A DNA stretch of 64,000 nt from Pseudomonas jinjuensis. GTDB taxonomy: Bacteria > Pseudomonadota > Gammaproteobacteria > Pseudomonadales > Pseudomonadaceae. Under the pieces are notes generated by a model. It was not told the DNA's origin. It was given only the letters and a program-made list of their open reading frames with translations, and did not search any database. Made by a program: the position numbers and the translations under genes. Shown in pieces: positions 26,869 through 36,203 of this stretch; position 1 is the stretch's first letter, and every line of letters begins with the position of its first letter. Location: positions 124,001 to 188,000 of the forward strand of contig NZ_FNIJ01000012.1 of NCBI RefSeq assembly GCF_900103845.1, given 5' to 3'.

Positions 26869-27267
26869 TCAGGCCTGCCCCCGCACCTGGCTCGGCTGGT
26901 TCAGTTGCAACTGAACCAGCTCGGCGCTGGTGCCGAAGAAGTTTTTCATGACGTTGTTCGCGCCGACGATCAGGGCCATGACCAGCACCAGGAAGATCAG
27001 GGTGCGGAAGAAGCCGTTGAGGTCGCCGCCGAAGATCAGCACGCCTCCAGCGACCACGATGCCGATGATCGACAGGGCGAAGGCGACCGGGCCGGTGACC
27101 GACTCACGCAAGGAAGTCAGCCAGCTTTCGTAGGGCAGAGAGCCGCCGCCACTGGAGGCGGCGAAGGCGTGCTCCGGTGCGAGCAGAACTACCAGCAGCA
27201 GGAAACTGAACGCCAGGTAACCGAACAACGGAGCGTTGAAGCGCGAGAGGGAGTGCTTGGCTTGCAT
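26869..27267 (-). CDS. trbC: TrbC/VirB2 major pilin
   Basis: A 132-residue prepilin. A long signal peptide is probably cleaved after HAFA (about residue 36). The mature subunit has two hydrophobic helices ([21 protein letters not shown] and [15 protein letters not shown]) separated by a short polar loop, as in VirB2/TrbC. In RP4, TrbC is further trimmed at the C-terminus and circularised by TraF. Both a TraF-like peptidase and a hydrophilic C-terminal tail that could be removed are present here. Confidence 0.88.
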   Translation of the reverse strand: MQAKHSLSRFNAPLFGYLAFSFLLLVVLLAPEHAFAASSGGGSLPYESWLTSLRESVTGPVAFALSIIGIVVAGGVLIFGGDLNGFFRTLIFLVLVMALIVGANNVMKNFFGTSAELVQLQLNQPSQVRGQA

Positions 27268-27281
27268 GTGCAGTGTTTTCC

Positions 27282-28238
27282 TTACAGGTTGCGCAGGATG
27301 TAGCGGCCGCTCTCGTACCCGGAAACCTCGAGGATTTCCTGGATGCGGCGGCCTTCCGGGGTTCTGGCGATGGAAATGACGACATGAACCGCCTCGCCAA
27401 TCAGCGGCTCAATTTCTGCCGGAGCGGATTTGTTTCGGGAAATCAGGGACTTCAGCCGAGTGAGCCCCTCGGACGCACTGTTCGCGTGCAGGGTCGCAGC
27501 ACCACCGGGGTGACCGGTGTTCCAGGCGTCGATCAGGTCGAGGGCTTCCTCGCCGCGAACCTCGCCCACCAGAATGCGGTCCGGACGCATGCGCAGGGAA
27601 GTCTTGAGCAGATGGGTCATGCTCACGTCCACGGTGGTGTGGTACTGCACGAAGTTGCTGGCCGCGCACTGGATCTCGCCAGTGTCTTCGATGATGAACA
27701 CGCGCTCGCTGGGGAACTCGACGACCATCTCGTTGATGACCGCGTTGACCAGGGTGGTCTTGCCGGTGCCGGTGCCACCGATCACTAGGATGTTGCGGTG
27801 CTCGCGAATGGCACGCTTAACGGCGTCGCACTGCACGGGGCTCATGATCCCCGATTCGACGTACTGATCGAGGGTGTAGATGGCCACCGCCTTCTTGCGA
27901 ATGGCGAAGGTGGCCGCGCGGACCACCGGAGGAAGCTGTCCGGCGAAGCGCGAACCGTCCAGCGGCCATTCGCCTTCGAGCAGCGGCTTGCTGCGCGTCA
28001 CTTCCTTGCCGTGGTAACCGGCCACGGTCTTGATGATCGACTCAGCCTGAGCCGGACGAAGGTCGCCGATATGTTTCATCGGCTGTCCTAGCTTCTCGAG
28101 CCAGAGCTTGCCATCGCCATTGCACATTAACTCGACGGTCTGCGGATCGCTCAGGGCGTCGATGATGAGATTACCGGCATCGCGCTCAAGTTTTTTCTTC
28201 GCGCGCTCTTTCAAGCTGGCAGGTTCTGCAATTTCCAC
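27282..28238 (-). CDS. trbB: TrbB/VirB11 hexameric ATPase
   Basis: The first gene of the operon, 318 residues from a GTG at 28238. The frame is open far upstream but crosses the control region, and VirB11 proteins are about 320 aa. The N-domain is followed by Walker [10 protein letters not shown], an Asp box ([11 protein letters not shown]), Walker B ([14 protein letters not shown]) and a His box ([10 protein letters not shown]). It controls switching between pilus assembly and substrate export together with TrbE and TraG. The RBS (GGA, a few bases before GTG) is weak. Together with the non-ATG start this would keep expression low. Confidence 0.9.
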   Translation of the reverse strand: MEIAEPASLKERAKKKLERDAGNLIIDALSDPQTVELMCNGDGKLWLEKLGQPMKHIGDLRPAQAESIIKTVAGYHGKEVTRSKPLLEGEWPLDGSRFAGQLPPVVRAATFAIRKKAVAIYTLDQYVESGIMSPVQCDAVKRAIREHRNILVIGGTGTGKTTLVNAVINEMVVEFPSERVFIIEDTGEIQCAASNFVQYHTTVDVSMTHLLKTSLRMRPDRILVGEVRGEEALDLIDAWNTGHPGGAATLHANSASEGLTRLKSLISRNKSAPAEIEPLIGEAVHVVISIARTPEGRRIQEILEVSGYESGRYILRNL

Positions 28239-28574
28239 GAGTTCCGTCCGATGAGGGCATACCTCAGTCCTTGGACTGAGGACCTTATCCGGACGCCTGC
28301 CAGCGACGAAATCAGGACTATCTTCTGTGCTTGTAAGCCATTTCTCGTGCGTGCAACATCGCTCCAATGTTGAAAGGGGTTGGCGCTGATACGTGATATG
28401 TCGCAATTTTCGATTATTGAAAACTGTCCCAAATTCAAACTTGCATTGAGCGATCCATATTTCGAACTCACCAATGCAGTGAGTTCGACGCCATGTGGCC
28501 GCGCGAGTTACCACACCATCGCCCCAAGAGAAGGCGGTTTCACCGCCAAAAAACAGAGTGCTCGGGAAGTTTCC
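28239..28574. promoter_or_regulatory. Divergent control region between trbB and the NRDE gene, rich in dyads
   Basis: No gene in 336 bases. It holds four inverted repeats. A 20-bp near-continuous palindrome lies at 28262-28281, just upstream of trbB. CAACAT and ATGTTG flank 7 bases at 28354-28372, TTTTC and GAAAA flank 7 bases at 28407-28423, and CGAACTCAC and GTGAGTTCG flank 7 bases at 28463-28487. The region is AT-rich and must contain the promoter of the 18-kb operon. No regulator gene lies in the island. Confidence 0.6.
28262..28281 (-). promoter_or_regulatory. Palindromic operator candidate upstream of trbB
   Basis: CCTCAGTCC-tt-GGACTGAGG, perfect 9-bp arms, centred about 33 bases before the trbB GTG. 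No T run follows on either strand, so it is more likely an operator or leader hairpin than a terminator. The size fits a dimeric HTH repressor or a LuxR-type box, but it matches no site I know. Confidence 0.55.
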
Positions 28575-29321
28575 ATGTGTCTGATCGTTTTCGCCTGGCG
28601 CCCCGGGCACACCATTCCACTGGTGGTGGCCGCCAACCGCGACGAATTCTATGCCCGCCCCACCCTGCCGCTGGCCGCCTGGGAGGAAGCACCCGCGCTG
28701 TATGCCGGGCGCGATCTGGAAGCCGGCGGCACCTGGCTGGGCATCGCCCCGGGCGGGCGCTTCGCCGCCCTGACCAACATCCGCGACCCCGGCCAGCCGG
28801 TGGGCGCGCGCTCGCGCGGCGAGCTGGTGGCCGGTTTCCTGCTCGGCAGCGAGGCGCCATTGGAATACCTGCATCACGTGCAACGCCGGGCCGGCGAATA
28901 TTCCGGCTTCAACCTGCTGGTCGGCGACGCGCGCCAGCTCTGCTATTTCAATCCGCGCACCGGCCTGCCCCGGGAACTGGAAGCCGGCGTGCACGGCCTG
29001 TCCAACGCGGCGCTGGACACGCCCTGGCCGAAACTCGAACGCGCCCGCGCCGCCCTGCGCGAAAGCCTGGCGCAGCCGGATACGGATTCGCTGCTGGCAT
29101 TGCTGGCCGATACCCAGCGCCCGGAAGACGAGCGCCTGCCGGAAACCGGCGTCGGCCTGGCCACCGAGCGTCTGCTGTCCAGCGTGTTCATCGCCAGCCA
29201 GAACTATGGCACCCGTGCCAGCACGGCATTGATCGTCCACGCCGACGGCCGCCGCGAAATGGCCGAGCGCAGCTTCGGGCCCTCGGGGGCGCGGCTGGGT
29301 GAGGTGAGGTTGCTGGTCTAG
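28575..29321 (+). CDS. NRDE-family (TANGO2-like) protein
   Basis: A 248-residue protein. I use the ATG at 28575, with GGAAG upstream, because family members begin M-C with a conserved Cys2 (MCLIVFAWRP). The NRDE motif follows (AANRDEFYARP), then GGTWLG and ALTNIRDP. TANGO2/NRDE proteins are N-terminal nucleophile-like and have been linked to haem handling; the role in bacteria is open. It is the first chromosomal gene on the right of the T4SS island, transcribed away from it. Confidence 0.85.
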   Translation: MCLIVFAWRPGHTIPLVVAANRDEFYARPTLPLAAWEEAPALYAGRDLEAGGTWLGIAPGGRFAALTNIRDPGQPVGARSRGELVAGFLLGSEAPLEYLHHVQRRAGEYSGFNLLVGDARQLCYFNPRTGLPRELEAGVHGLSNAALDTPWPKLERARAALRESLAQPDTDSLLALLADTQRPEDERLPETGVGLATERLLSSVFIASQNYGTRASTALIVHADGRREMAERSFGPSGARLGEVRLLV

Positions 29322-29325
29322 CGTC

Positions 29326-29400
29326 TGTCGCGGGCATGGCCCGCTCCTACAGGCAGCGGGGCATGACTCTTTTGTAGGAGCGGGCCATGCCCGCGACCCA
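29326..29400. repeat. REP-type palindrome pair
   Basis: TCGCGGGCATGGCCCGCTCC...TACA followed about 20 bases later by its inverse TGTAGGAGCGGGCCATGCCC...GCGA. It lies between the converging ends of the NRDE gene and ptsP, where it could also act as a transcript-end hairpin. Confidence 0.75.
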
Positions 29401-29405
29401 GGGGG

Positions 29406-31685
29406 TCAGGCCTGAATCGCCGACGCCGGATTGATTACCCGGCCGAGGCCGAGGTTGCGCAGCGCCAGATGCAGGGTGCTGTGGATGACCTGCGGGTTGT
29501 CGAAGGTCATCAGCTCGGCGAGCAGTTCCTTCGCCTTGGCCAGGGTGATCTGCCGCAGCAGCCACTTCACCTTGGGCAGGTTGGTGGCGTTCATCGACAG
29601 CGAGTCGAAGCCCATCGCCATCAGCAGCACCGCCGCCGCCGGGTCGCCGGCCATCTCGCCGCAGATGCTCACCGGCTTGCCTTCGGCGTGGGAGTCCTCG
29701 ACCACCTTCTTCAGCGCCTGCAGCACCGCAGGGTGCAGGTAGTCGTAGAGGTCGGCGACGCGCGGATTGTTGCGGTCCACCGCCAGCAGGTACTGGGTCA
29801 GGTCGTTGGAGCCGACCGAGACGAAATCCACCTGCCGCGCCAGTTCGCGGGTCTGGTACACGGCGGCGGGGATCTCCACCATCATGCCGATCGGCGGCAT
29901 GGGGATGTCCACGCCTTCGTCGCGAATCTCGCCCCAGGCGCGGTGGATCAGGTGCAGCGCCTCTTCCAGCTCATGGGTGCCGGAGATCATCGGCAGGAGG
30001 ATGCGCAGGTTGTTCAGGCCCTCGCTGGACTTGAGCATGGCGCGGGTCTGCACCAGGAAGATTTCCGGGTGGTCGAGGGTGACGCGGATGCCGCGCCAGC
30101 CGAGGAAGGGGTTCTCTTCCTTGATCGGGAAGTACGACAGCGCCTTGTCGCCACCGATATCCAGGGTGCGCATGGTCACCGGCAGCGGGTGGAAGGCGGT
30201 GAGCTGCTCGCGGTAGATCGCCAGTTGCTCCTTTTCGCTGGGGAAGCGGTCGTTGATCATGAACGGCACTTCCGTGCGGTACAGGCCGACCCCTTCGGCG
30301 CCGCGCTCCTGGGCGCGGGCGACGTCGGCCAGCAGGCCGGTGTTGACCCACAGCGGCATGCGGTGGCCATCCAGTGTCTCGCACGGCAGCTCGCGCAGGG
30401 CGGCGAGGCCCTTGCTCAGCTCCTTCTCTTCGGCGACCACGTCGCTGTACTGCTTGACCAGCTGCGGCGACGGGTTGGTGTAGATCTCGCCGTGGTAGCC
30501 GTCGACGATCAGGTCGATGCCGTCCATCTTGGAATACGGCAGGTCGACCGCGCCCATCACGGTCGGGATGCCCATGGCGCGGGCGAGGATGGCGACGTGG
30601 GAGTTACCGGAACCAAGTACCGAAATCAGGCCGGCCAGCTTGCCTTCCGGCACTTCGCCGAGCATCGCCGGCGACAGTTCCTCGCTGACGATGATGGTCT
30701 GGTCCGGATAGGTCAGGGTCTGCTGCCGCTCTTCCTGCAGGTAGGCGAGGATGCGCCGGCCGATGTCCTTGACGTCGGCGGCGCGCTCGCGCAGGTAGGC
30801 GTCGTCCATCAGCTCGAAGCGCTTGACGTGCTCCATCACCACCTGGCGCAGGGCGCCCTGGGCCCACTGGCCGGTGCGGATCACGCGCTTCACTTCGAGG
30901 CCGATGGAGGCGTCGTCGAGCATCATCAGGTAGACGTCGAACAGCGCGCGCTCTTCCTTGCGCAGCTGGGTGGCGAGCTTGCTGGACAGGTTGCGCATGT
31001 CCTGGCGCACCGATTCCAGGGCCTGCTTGAACCGCTCGACCTCGGCCTCGACGTCGTCGATCGGCTTGTCCGGCACCACTTCCAGGTCGGCCGGCGGCAG
31101 CACCACCACCGCCTTGCCCACGGCGACGCCGGGCGCGCCAGGCACGCCGACGAACTTGGCTTCGGTGATGCCCTTGCCGGGCTTGCCCAGGCCGCGGATC
31201 GAACCGGTCGCCTCGGCGTGGGCGATGACCCCGGCGAGCTGCGCGCTCATGGTCACCAGGAAGGCTTCCTCGCCCTCGTCGAACTGGCGTTTTTCCTTCT
31301 GCTGCACGACCAGGACGCCCATCACCCGGCGGTGGTGGATGATCGGCGCGCCGAGGAAGGAGGCGTAGCGCTCCTCGCCGGTCTCGGCGAAGTAGCGGTA
31401 GCGCGGGTGTTCGGAGGCGTTCTCCAGGTTGAGCGGTTCCTCGCGGCTGCCGACCAGGCCGACCAGGCCCTCGTTCGGCGCCATGCTCACCTTGCCGATG
31501 GAGCGCTTGTTCAGGCCATCGGACGCCATCAGCACGAAGCGGTTGGTGTCCGCATCCAGCAGATAGACCGAGCAGACCTGCGTCCCCATCGCCTCCTTGA
31601 CGCGCTGCACGATGATGCCCAGCGCCGCCTTGAGATCCTTGGCGGAGTTGACTTCCTGGACGATCTTACGCAGCGTGTTGAGCAT
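29406..31685 (-). CDS. ptsP: PTS enzyme I-Ntr (phosphoenolpyruvate-protein phosphotransferase)
   Basis: 759 residues from the ATG at 31685, the length known for PtsP. An N-terminal GAF domain (residues about 1-165) is followed by the enzyme I domains, with the phosphorylated His in GSGNSHVAILARAMGIP, the PEP-binding TIM barrel (LYRTEVPFM, MRTLDIGGDK, GMMVEIPAA) and VSICGEMAGDP near the end. It is the first enzyme of the nitrogen-related phosphotransfer chain to PtsO/PtsN, and acts in the cytoplasm. It follows rppH by about 30 bp, the usual arrangement. Confidence 0.95.
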   Translation of the reverse strand: MLNTLRKIVQEVNSAKDLKAALGIIVQRVKEAMGTQVCSVYLLDADTNRFVLMASDGLNKRSIGKVSMAPNEGLVGLVGSREEPLNLENASEHPRYRYFAETGEERYASFLGAPIIHHRRVMGVLVVQQKEKRQFDEGEEAFLVTMSAQLAGVIAHAEATGSIRGLGKPGKGITEAKFVGVPGAPGVAVGKAVVVLPPADLEVVPDKPIDDVEAEVERFKQALESVRQDMRNLSSKLATQLRKEERALFDVYLMMLDDASIGLEVKRVIRTGQWAQGALRQVVMEHVKRFELMDDAYLRERAADVKDIGRRILAYLQEERQQTLTYPDQTIIVSEELSPAMLGEVPEGKLAGLISVLGSGNSHVAILARAMGIPTVMGAVDLPYSKMDGIDLIVDGYHGEIYTNPSPQLVKQYSDVVAEEKELSKGLAALRELPCETLDGHRMPLWVNTGLLADVARAQERGAEGVGLYRTEVPFMINDRFPSEKEQLAIYREQLTAFHPLPVTMRTLDIGGDKALSYFPIKEENPFLGWRGIRVTLDHPEIFLVQTRAMLKSSEGLNNLRILLPMISGTHELEEALHLIHRAWGEIRDEGVDIPMPPIGMMVEIPAAVYQTRELARQVDFVSVGSNDLTQYLLAVDRNNPRVADLYDYLHPAVLQALKKVVEDSHAEGKPVSICGEMAGDPAAAVLLMAMGFDSLSMNATNLPKVKWLLRQITLAKAKELLAELMTFDNPQVIHSTLHLALRNLGLGRVINPASAIQA

Positions 31686-31717
31686 GGCTCGGGGTCTAAC
31701 TCCTTGATCTGTCTTGG

Positions 31718-32197
31718 CTAGTCGCGGATCGGCAGGCGCGGCGCCAGTTCCTTGAGTGCGCGCCGGTAGACCTCGCGCTTGAAGGTCACCACCTGTCCCA
31801 GCGGGTACCAGTAGCTCACCCAGCGCCAGCCGTCGAACTCCGGCTTGCCGGTGACGTCCATGCGCACCCGGCTCTCGTCGCCGGTCAGGCGCAACAGGAA
31901 CCACTTCTGTTTCTGGCCGATGCACAGCGGCTGGCTGTTGGTGCGCACCAGGCGCTGCGGCAGTCGGTAACGCAACCAGCCCCGGGTGCAGGCGAGGATT
32001 TCAACATCCTGCTCCTCGAGGCCGATTTCCTCGTTCAATTCGCGGAACAGCGCCTGCTCGGGGGTTTCACGGGGATTGATACCGCCCTGTGGAAACTGCC
32101 AGGCATCCTGGTTGATGCGCCGTGCCCACAGCACCTGTCCCGCCTCGTTGGAAAGGATGATGCCGACATTCGGGCGAAAACCATCGGAATCGATCAC
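31718..32197 (-). CDS. rppH: RNA pyrophosphohydrolase (Nudix)
   Basis: 159 residues from a GTG at 32197, the length known for this protein. The Nudix box is complete ([20 protein letters not shown]), preceded by [13 protein letters not shown]. RppH removes pyrophosphate from the 5' end of mRNA and starts decay. The upstream frame continues but has no family match before the GTG. Probable operon with ptsP. Confidence 0.93.
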   Translation of the reverse strand: MIDSDGFRPNVGIILSNEAGQVLWARRINQDAWQFPQGGINPRETPEQALFRELNEEIGLEEQDVEILACTRGWLRYRLPQRLVRTNSQPLCIGQKQKWFLLRLTGDESRVRMDVTGKPEFDGWRWVSYWYPLGQVVTFKREVYRRALKELAPRLPIRD

Positions 32198-32341
32198 GGC
32201 TGGACATCCTCGAAATCGCATGTGCACGCATTGTTCCACAAAGCTCGTGACAGCGGCAACGCGAGGCGCGGCGACATGTGCAGGGCGCCCAAAAGCCGTT
32301 ACTCTAGGCGTTTTTTCCGCTTTGACAAATGACGGTAGACC

Positions 32342-33001
32342 ATGGCGCGACTGGCTCTCTTCGATCTCGACAACACCCTCCTGGCCGGTGACAGCGACCA
32401 TGCCTGGGGCGACTGGCTGTGCCGCCGCGGGCTGGTGGATGCCAGCGAGTACCAGGCACGCAACGATGCCTTCTATGAGGACTACCTGGCCGGCCGGCTG
32501 GACGTGGTCGCCTACCAGGACTTCACCCAGGCGATCCTCGGCCGCAACTCGCTGGAGCAGGTGAACGCCTGGCACGCGCAGTTCATGGAAGAGGTGATCG
32601 AGCCGATCATCCTGGCCCGGGGCGAGGCGCTGCTGGAGAAGCACCGCACGGCGGGCGACCGGCTGGTGATCATCACCGCCACCAACCGCTTCGTCACCGG
32701 CCCGATCGCCGCCCGCCTGGGCGTCGACACCCTGCTCGCCACCGAATGCGAGATGCTCGATGGCCGCTACACCGGCCGCTGCACCGACGTGCCCTGCTAC
32801 CAGGCGGGCAAGGTCACCCGCCTGCAGCGCTGGCTGGAAGAGACCGGACTAAGCCTGGACGACAGCTATTTCTACAGCGATTCGCGCAACGACCTGCCGC
32901 TGCTGGAAGTGGTCGCCAACCCGGTGGCGGTCGACCCGGACGACACCTTGCGCGCCGTCGCGCTGGAGCGCGGCTGGCCGGTGATTTCGCTGCGTGGTTG
33001 A
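32342..33001 (+). CDS. HAD-superfamily phosphatase (subfamily IB)
   Basis: 219 residues. HAD motif [12 protein letters not shown] at 6-16, motif II (ITATN), and motif III/IV with [15 protein letters not shown], plus the helical IB cap ([13 protein letters not shown]). This matches the SerB-like phosphatases annotated as phosphoserine phosphatase or histidinol-phosphatase-like. The substrate cannot be decided. Divergent from rppH. Confidence 0.85.
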   Translation: MARLALFDLDNTLLAGDSDHAWGDWLCRRGLVDASEYQARNDAFYEDYLAGRLDVVAYQDFTQAILGRNSLEQVNAWHAQFMEEVIEPIILARGEALLEKHRTAGDRLVIITATNRFVTGPIAARLGVDTLLATECEMLDGRYTGRCTDVPCYQAGKVTRLQRWLEETGLSLDDSYFYSDSRNDLPLLEVVANPVAVDPDDTLRAVALERGWPVISLRG

Positions 33002-33021
33002 GCATTTGCCGGAGAATGCCC

Positions 33022-33090
33022 AGTAGGAGCGAGCTTGCTCGCAAATAGCCCGCTAACTGGAATCTGTTCCAGGGCAAGCTCGCTCCTACG
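33022..33090. repeat. REP-type palindrome
   Basis: AGTAGGAGCGAGCTTGCTCGC ... and an inverted GCAAGCTCGCTCCTACG, the GAGCTTGCTCG variant of the Pseudomonas extragenic repeat. It lies between two converging genes. Confidence 0.75.
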
Positions 33091-33110
33091 ACAGACGTAT
33101 GCCGGATGGG

Positions 33111-33578
33111 TCAGACCGGCTTGGCAATCATCAGGCCGAGGATCACGCCAACCGTCAGCAACGCCAGGCCGAAGAACGCCAGGCCGAACTTCAGATGACG
33201 GGAAGCCTGCGCGCCCAGCGGCTCGCCGCTGCTCTGGGCGATCACCGCGAGGTCGCGGATGCGCCACAGGCGCGAGGTGAACAACAGCCAGAACACCGCC
33301 GCGACGATCAGCAGGATGGCGCTGCCGAGCAGCCAGGTCTGGCCCAGCGGCCAGCCGATCCGGTGCACCAGCAGCCAGCCGGTCACCGGCAGGCTGGCGA
33401 CGCTGCCGGCCACCAGCACCCAGCCGAGCAGGCCGATGCGCAGGAACGCCCTGGCGATACTGGCGGCGTCTCCGCTGCGCCAGCTGCGCCAGCCGTAGAA
33501 GGCCAGTCCGATGACGGCGAGGAACAGCAGCGCCACGGCGGCGCCGTGCATGATCCTCAGATTCTGCAGCTCATCCAT
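33111..33578 (-). CDS. DUF2269-like four-helix membrane protein
   Basis: 155 residues with four hydrophobic segments (about 10-28, 47-68, 80-105, 128-150) and little else. The pattern, including GWVLVAGSVASLPVTGWLL, resembles DUF2269 integral membrane proteins. No catalytic motif is visible and the function is unknown. It converges with the HAD gene and lies downstream of ilvA on the same strand. Confidence 0.65.
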   Translation of the reverse strand: MDELQNLRIMHGAAVALLFLAVIGLAFYGWRSWRSGDAASIARAFLRIGLLGWVLVAGSVASLPVTGWLLVHRIGWPLGQTWLLGSAILLIVAAVFWLLFTSRLWRIRDLAVIAQSSGEPLGAQASRHLKFGLAFFGLALLTVGVILGLMIAKPV

Positions 33579-33631
33579 CTCCTGCTTCCCTGTGATGACT
33601 CACTAGAGACTAGCCGAAGGCCGCGCCCCGA

Positions 33632-35146
33632 TCAGCCGAGGAACAGCCGGTAGGCCTGGTTGTCGCTCTCGTCCCAGTACGGATAGCCGATTTCTTCCAG
33701 TGCCGCCGCCACCAGGTGGCGTTCATCCTCCGGCACCTGCAGGCCGGCCACCACGCGGCCGTCGGCGGCGCCGTGGTTGCGGTAGTGGAACATGCTGATG
33801 TTCCAGCGCCCACCGAGCTTGTTGAGGAAGTTGAACAGCGCGCCGGGGCGTTCCGGGAATTCGAAGCGGAAGATCATCTCGTCGCTGACCCAGGCCGCGC
33901 GCCCGCCGACCATGTGGCGGATGTGCAGCTTGGCCAGCTCGTTGTCGGTCAGGTCGACCACCGGGAAGCCCTGCTCGCGCAGCTGCTCCACCAGCACCTC
34001 GCGCGGGTCGTTCTCCGGGTGCGTCTGCACGCCGACGAAGATGTGCGCTTCCTGGGCGGTGTTGTAGCGGTAGTTGAACTCGGTGATCTGGCGCTTGCCG
34101 ATCGCCTCGCAGAAGGTCTTGAAGCTGCCCGGCTGCTCGGGGATGGTCACCGCGATGATCGCCTCGCGCTTCTCGCCCAGTTCGGCGCGCTCGGCCACAT
34201 GGCGCAAGCGGTCGAAGTTGATGTTGGCGCCGGAATCGATGGCGACCAGGGTCTGGCCGCTGGCGCTCTCGCGCTCGACGTACTTCTTGATCCCGGCCAC
34301 AGCGAGGGCGCCGGCCGGCTCGGTGATCGAGCGGGTGTCGTCGTAGATGTCCTTGATCGCCGCGCAGATCTCGTCGGTGCTGACGGTGATCACCTCGTCG
34401 ACGTACTTCCGGCAGATGTCGAAGGTGTGCTGGCCGATCTGCGCCACCGCGACGCCGTCGGCGAACAGCCCGACCTGGCTCAGCACCACCCGCTCGCCGG
34501 CGTCCATGGCGGCCTGCAGGCAGTTGGAATCGTCCGGCTCGACGCCGATCACCTTGACCTCGGGACGCAGGTACTTGACGTACGCGGCGATGCCGGCGAC
34601 CAGCCCGCCGCCGCCCACCGGGACGAAGATCGCGTCCAGTTGGCCGGGGTGCTGGCGGAGGATTTCCATGGCCACGGTGCCCTGTCCGGCGATCACTTCC
34701 GGATCGTCGTAGGGGTGGATGTAGACGTAGCCCTTCTCCTCCACCAGCTTCAGCGAATACGCCAGCGCCTCGGGGAAGGCGTCGCCGTGCAGCACCGCCT
34801 TGCCGCCGCGGGCGCGCACGCCCTGCACCTTCAGTTCCGGGGTGGTGCGCGGCATCACGATGGTCGCCTTGATGCCCAGCTCGCGGGCGGCCAGCGCCAC
34901 GCCCTGCGCATGGTTGCCGGCGGAGGCGGTGACCACGCCGCGCTCCAGCTCCTCGCGGGACAGCTGCGCCAGCTTGTTGTAGGCGCCGCGAATCTTGAAG
35001 GAGAACACCGGCTGCAGATCCTCGCGCTTGAGCAGGATCTGGTTGCCCAGCCGCTGGGAAAGCTGGCGGGCCGGCTGCAGGGGAGTTTCCACGGCGACGT
35101 CGTAGACGCGCGAGGTGAGGATCTTCTTGACGTACTGTTCGAGCAT
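33632..35146 (-). CDS. ilvA: Threonine ammonia-lyase, biosynthetic
   Basis: 504 residues, full length for biosynthetic IlvA. A PLP-binding fold type II domain is followed by two C-terminal ACT-like regulatory domains (from about 330), where isoleucine and valine act on the E. coli enzyme. The PLP Lys lies in [11 protein letters not shown], the phosphate-binding loop in [13 protein letters not shown]. It converts threonine to 2-oxobutyrate, the first step to isoleucine. Divergent from rpiA. Confidence 0.95.
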   Translation of the reverse strand: MLEQYVKKILTSRVYDVAVETPLQPARQLSQRLGNQILLKREDLQPVFSFKIRGAYNKLAQLSREELERGVVTASAGNHAQGVALAARELGIKATIVMPRTTPELKVQGVRARGGKAVLHGDAFPEALAYSLKLVEEKGYVYIHPYDDPEVIAGQGTVAMEILRQHPGQLDAIFVPVGGGGLVAGIAAYVKYLRPEVKVIGVEPDDSNCLQAAMDAGERVVLSQVGLFADGVAVAQIGQHTFDICRKYVDEVITVSTDEICAAIKDIYDDTRSITEPAGALAVAGIKKYVERESASGQTLVAIDSGANINFDRLRHVAERAELGEKREAIIAVTIPEQPGSFKTFCEAIGKRQITEFNYRYNTAQEAHIFVGVQTHPENDPREVLVEQLREQGFPVVDLTDNELAKLHIRHMVGGRAAWVSDEMIFRFEFPERPGALFNFLNKLGGRWNISMFHYRNHGAADGRVVAGLQVPEDERHLVAAALEEIGYPYWDESDNQAYRLFLG

Positions 35147-35280
35147 GGCGATTTCGCGGCGGGCTGACGGGAAACAGGCAGTCTAACCCAAGGAAATCGA
35201 CCATTGGTTGGCTAATCAACATTCGCCGGGGTGCGGCCGCTATAATTCGGCCTTTCTGTCATCCCTCCCGGAACTCCCTC

Positions 35281-35952
35281 ATGAACCAGGACCAGCTCAA
35301 GCAGGCCGTCGCCCAGGCCGCCGTCGACCACATTCTTCCGCACCTCGACAGCAAGAGCATCGTCGGCGTCGGCACCGGCTCCACCGCGAACTTCTTCATC
35401 GACCTGCTGGCCAGGCACAAGGCCGAGTTCGACGGCGCCGTGGCCAGCTCCGAGGCCACCGCCCAGCGCCTGAAGGGCCACGGCATCCCCGTGTACGACC
35501 TGAACACCGTGAGCGAGCTGGAGTTCTACGTGGACGGCGCCGACGAGAGCAACGAGCGCCTGGAACTGATCAAGGGCGGCGGCGCCGCGCTGACCCGCGA
35601 GAAGATCGTCGCCGCGGTGGCCAAGACCTTCATCTGCATCGCCGACGCCAGCAAGCTGGTGCCGATCCTCGGCGCCTTCCCGCTGCCGGTGGAAGTCATC
35701 CCCATGGCGCGCAGCCACGTCGCCCGCGAGCTGGTGAAGCTGGGCGGCGACCCGGTGTACCGCGAGGGCGTGCTGACCGACAACGGCAACATCATCCTCG
35801 ATGTGTTCAACATGCAGATCGACAGCCCGATCAAGCTGGAAGAACAGATCAACAACATCGTCGGCGTGGTCACCAACGGCCTGTTCGCCGCACGCCCGGC
35901 CGACCTGCTGCTGCTTGGCACCGCCGAAGGCGTGAAGGAACTGCGCGCCTGA
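35281..35952 (+). CDS. rpiA: Ribose-5-phosphate isomerase A
   Basis: 223 residues, family length. Typical motifs are [23 protein letters not shown] with the active-site acids, [12 protein letters not shown] and GNIILDV. It interconverts ribose 5-phosphate and ribulose 5-phosphate in the pentose phosphate pathway. Confidence 0.95.
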   Translation: MNQDQLKQAVAQAAVDHILPHLDSKSIVGVGTGSTANFFIDLLARHKAEFDGAVASSEATAQRLKGHGIPVYDLNTVSELEFYVDGADESNERLELIKGGGAALTREKIVAAVAKTFICIADASKLVPILGAFPLPVEVIPMARSHVARELVKLGGDPVYREGVLTDNGNIILDVFNMQIDSPIKLEEQINNIVGVVTNGLFAARPADLLLLGTAEGVKELRA

Positions 35953-35982
35953 TACACCTCGGCGTGATGATCTTCAGCCCCA

Positions 35983-36033
35983 TGTAGGAGCGCACCTGGG
36001 CGCGATCGGTCGCGGGCATGGCCCGCTCCTACA
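35983..36033. repeat. REP-type palindrome
   Basis: TGTAGGAGCG ... CGCTCCTACA, nearly identical to the copy at 7972-8022. Confidence 0.75.
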
Positions 36034-36074
36034 GGACCGTATATGCATAACGCGCCAGCGTTATCCACCATCAG

Positions 36075-36135
36075 CCGTAGGGCGGGTGCAATCCGCCGGT
36101 CTTCCGCGCAGCGGCGGGTTGCACCCGCCCTACGG
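36075..36135. repeat. Long inverted repeat, second extragenic family
   Basis: 17-bp perfect arms CCGTAGGGCGGGTGCAA / TTGCACCCGCCCTACGG around a 27-base GC-rich middle that itself contains CCGCCG/CGGCGG pieces. Non-coding. It looks like one of the GTAGGGCGGGT repeats found scattered in Pseudomonas genomes. Confidence 0.7.
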
Positions 36136-36203
36136 CGAGCACGTGAAAACATTGGCGCTGCGGCTACGCTTAGTGAGTCCCCCAACCGCCCGGAGGCTCG
36201 CCC

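Larger units (their letters stand above)
9910..28487 (-). mobile_element. Chromosomal IncP/Trb-type T4SS island without a relaxase
   Basis: About 18.5 kb of leftward genes in IncP order (trbB-C-D-E-F-G-H-I-K-J-K-L-M-N, cargo, traX/trbP, tail protein, traG, traF) sits between two chromosomal housekeeping genes, the TauE exporter and the NRDE protein. Many stop/start pairs overlap as ATGA, so it is one long operon. Base composition is visibly less GC-rich than the flanks, most clearly around trbL, trbJ and the lipoproteins. No integrase, tRNA, relaxase catalytic domain, oriT-region accessory gene (traJ/traK type) or replication gene was found inside. I found no convincing terminal direct repeats, so the exact ends are approximate. 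Confidence 0.8.

Noticed and set aside
28262-28281. Palindrome before trbB as a terminator
   Set aside because: No T run follows on either strand and it lies upstream of the first gene.
28536-28558. GGCGGT-ttc-ACCGCC hairpin followed by A residues before the NRDE gene
   Set aside because: In neither direction does a T run follow the stem, and it lies in the leader of the NRDE gene.
9834-28574. Search for attL/attR-type direct repeats and a tRNA at the ends of the island
   Set aside because: Only short chance matches such as ACCGCCA were seen, and no tRNA.
28239-29240. Upstream extension of trbB by about 330 codons
   Set aside because: The extra part crosses the control region and the NRDE gene on the other strand; VirB11 ATPases are about 320 residues and the GTG at 28238 gives that length.
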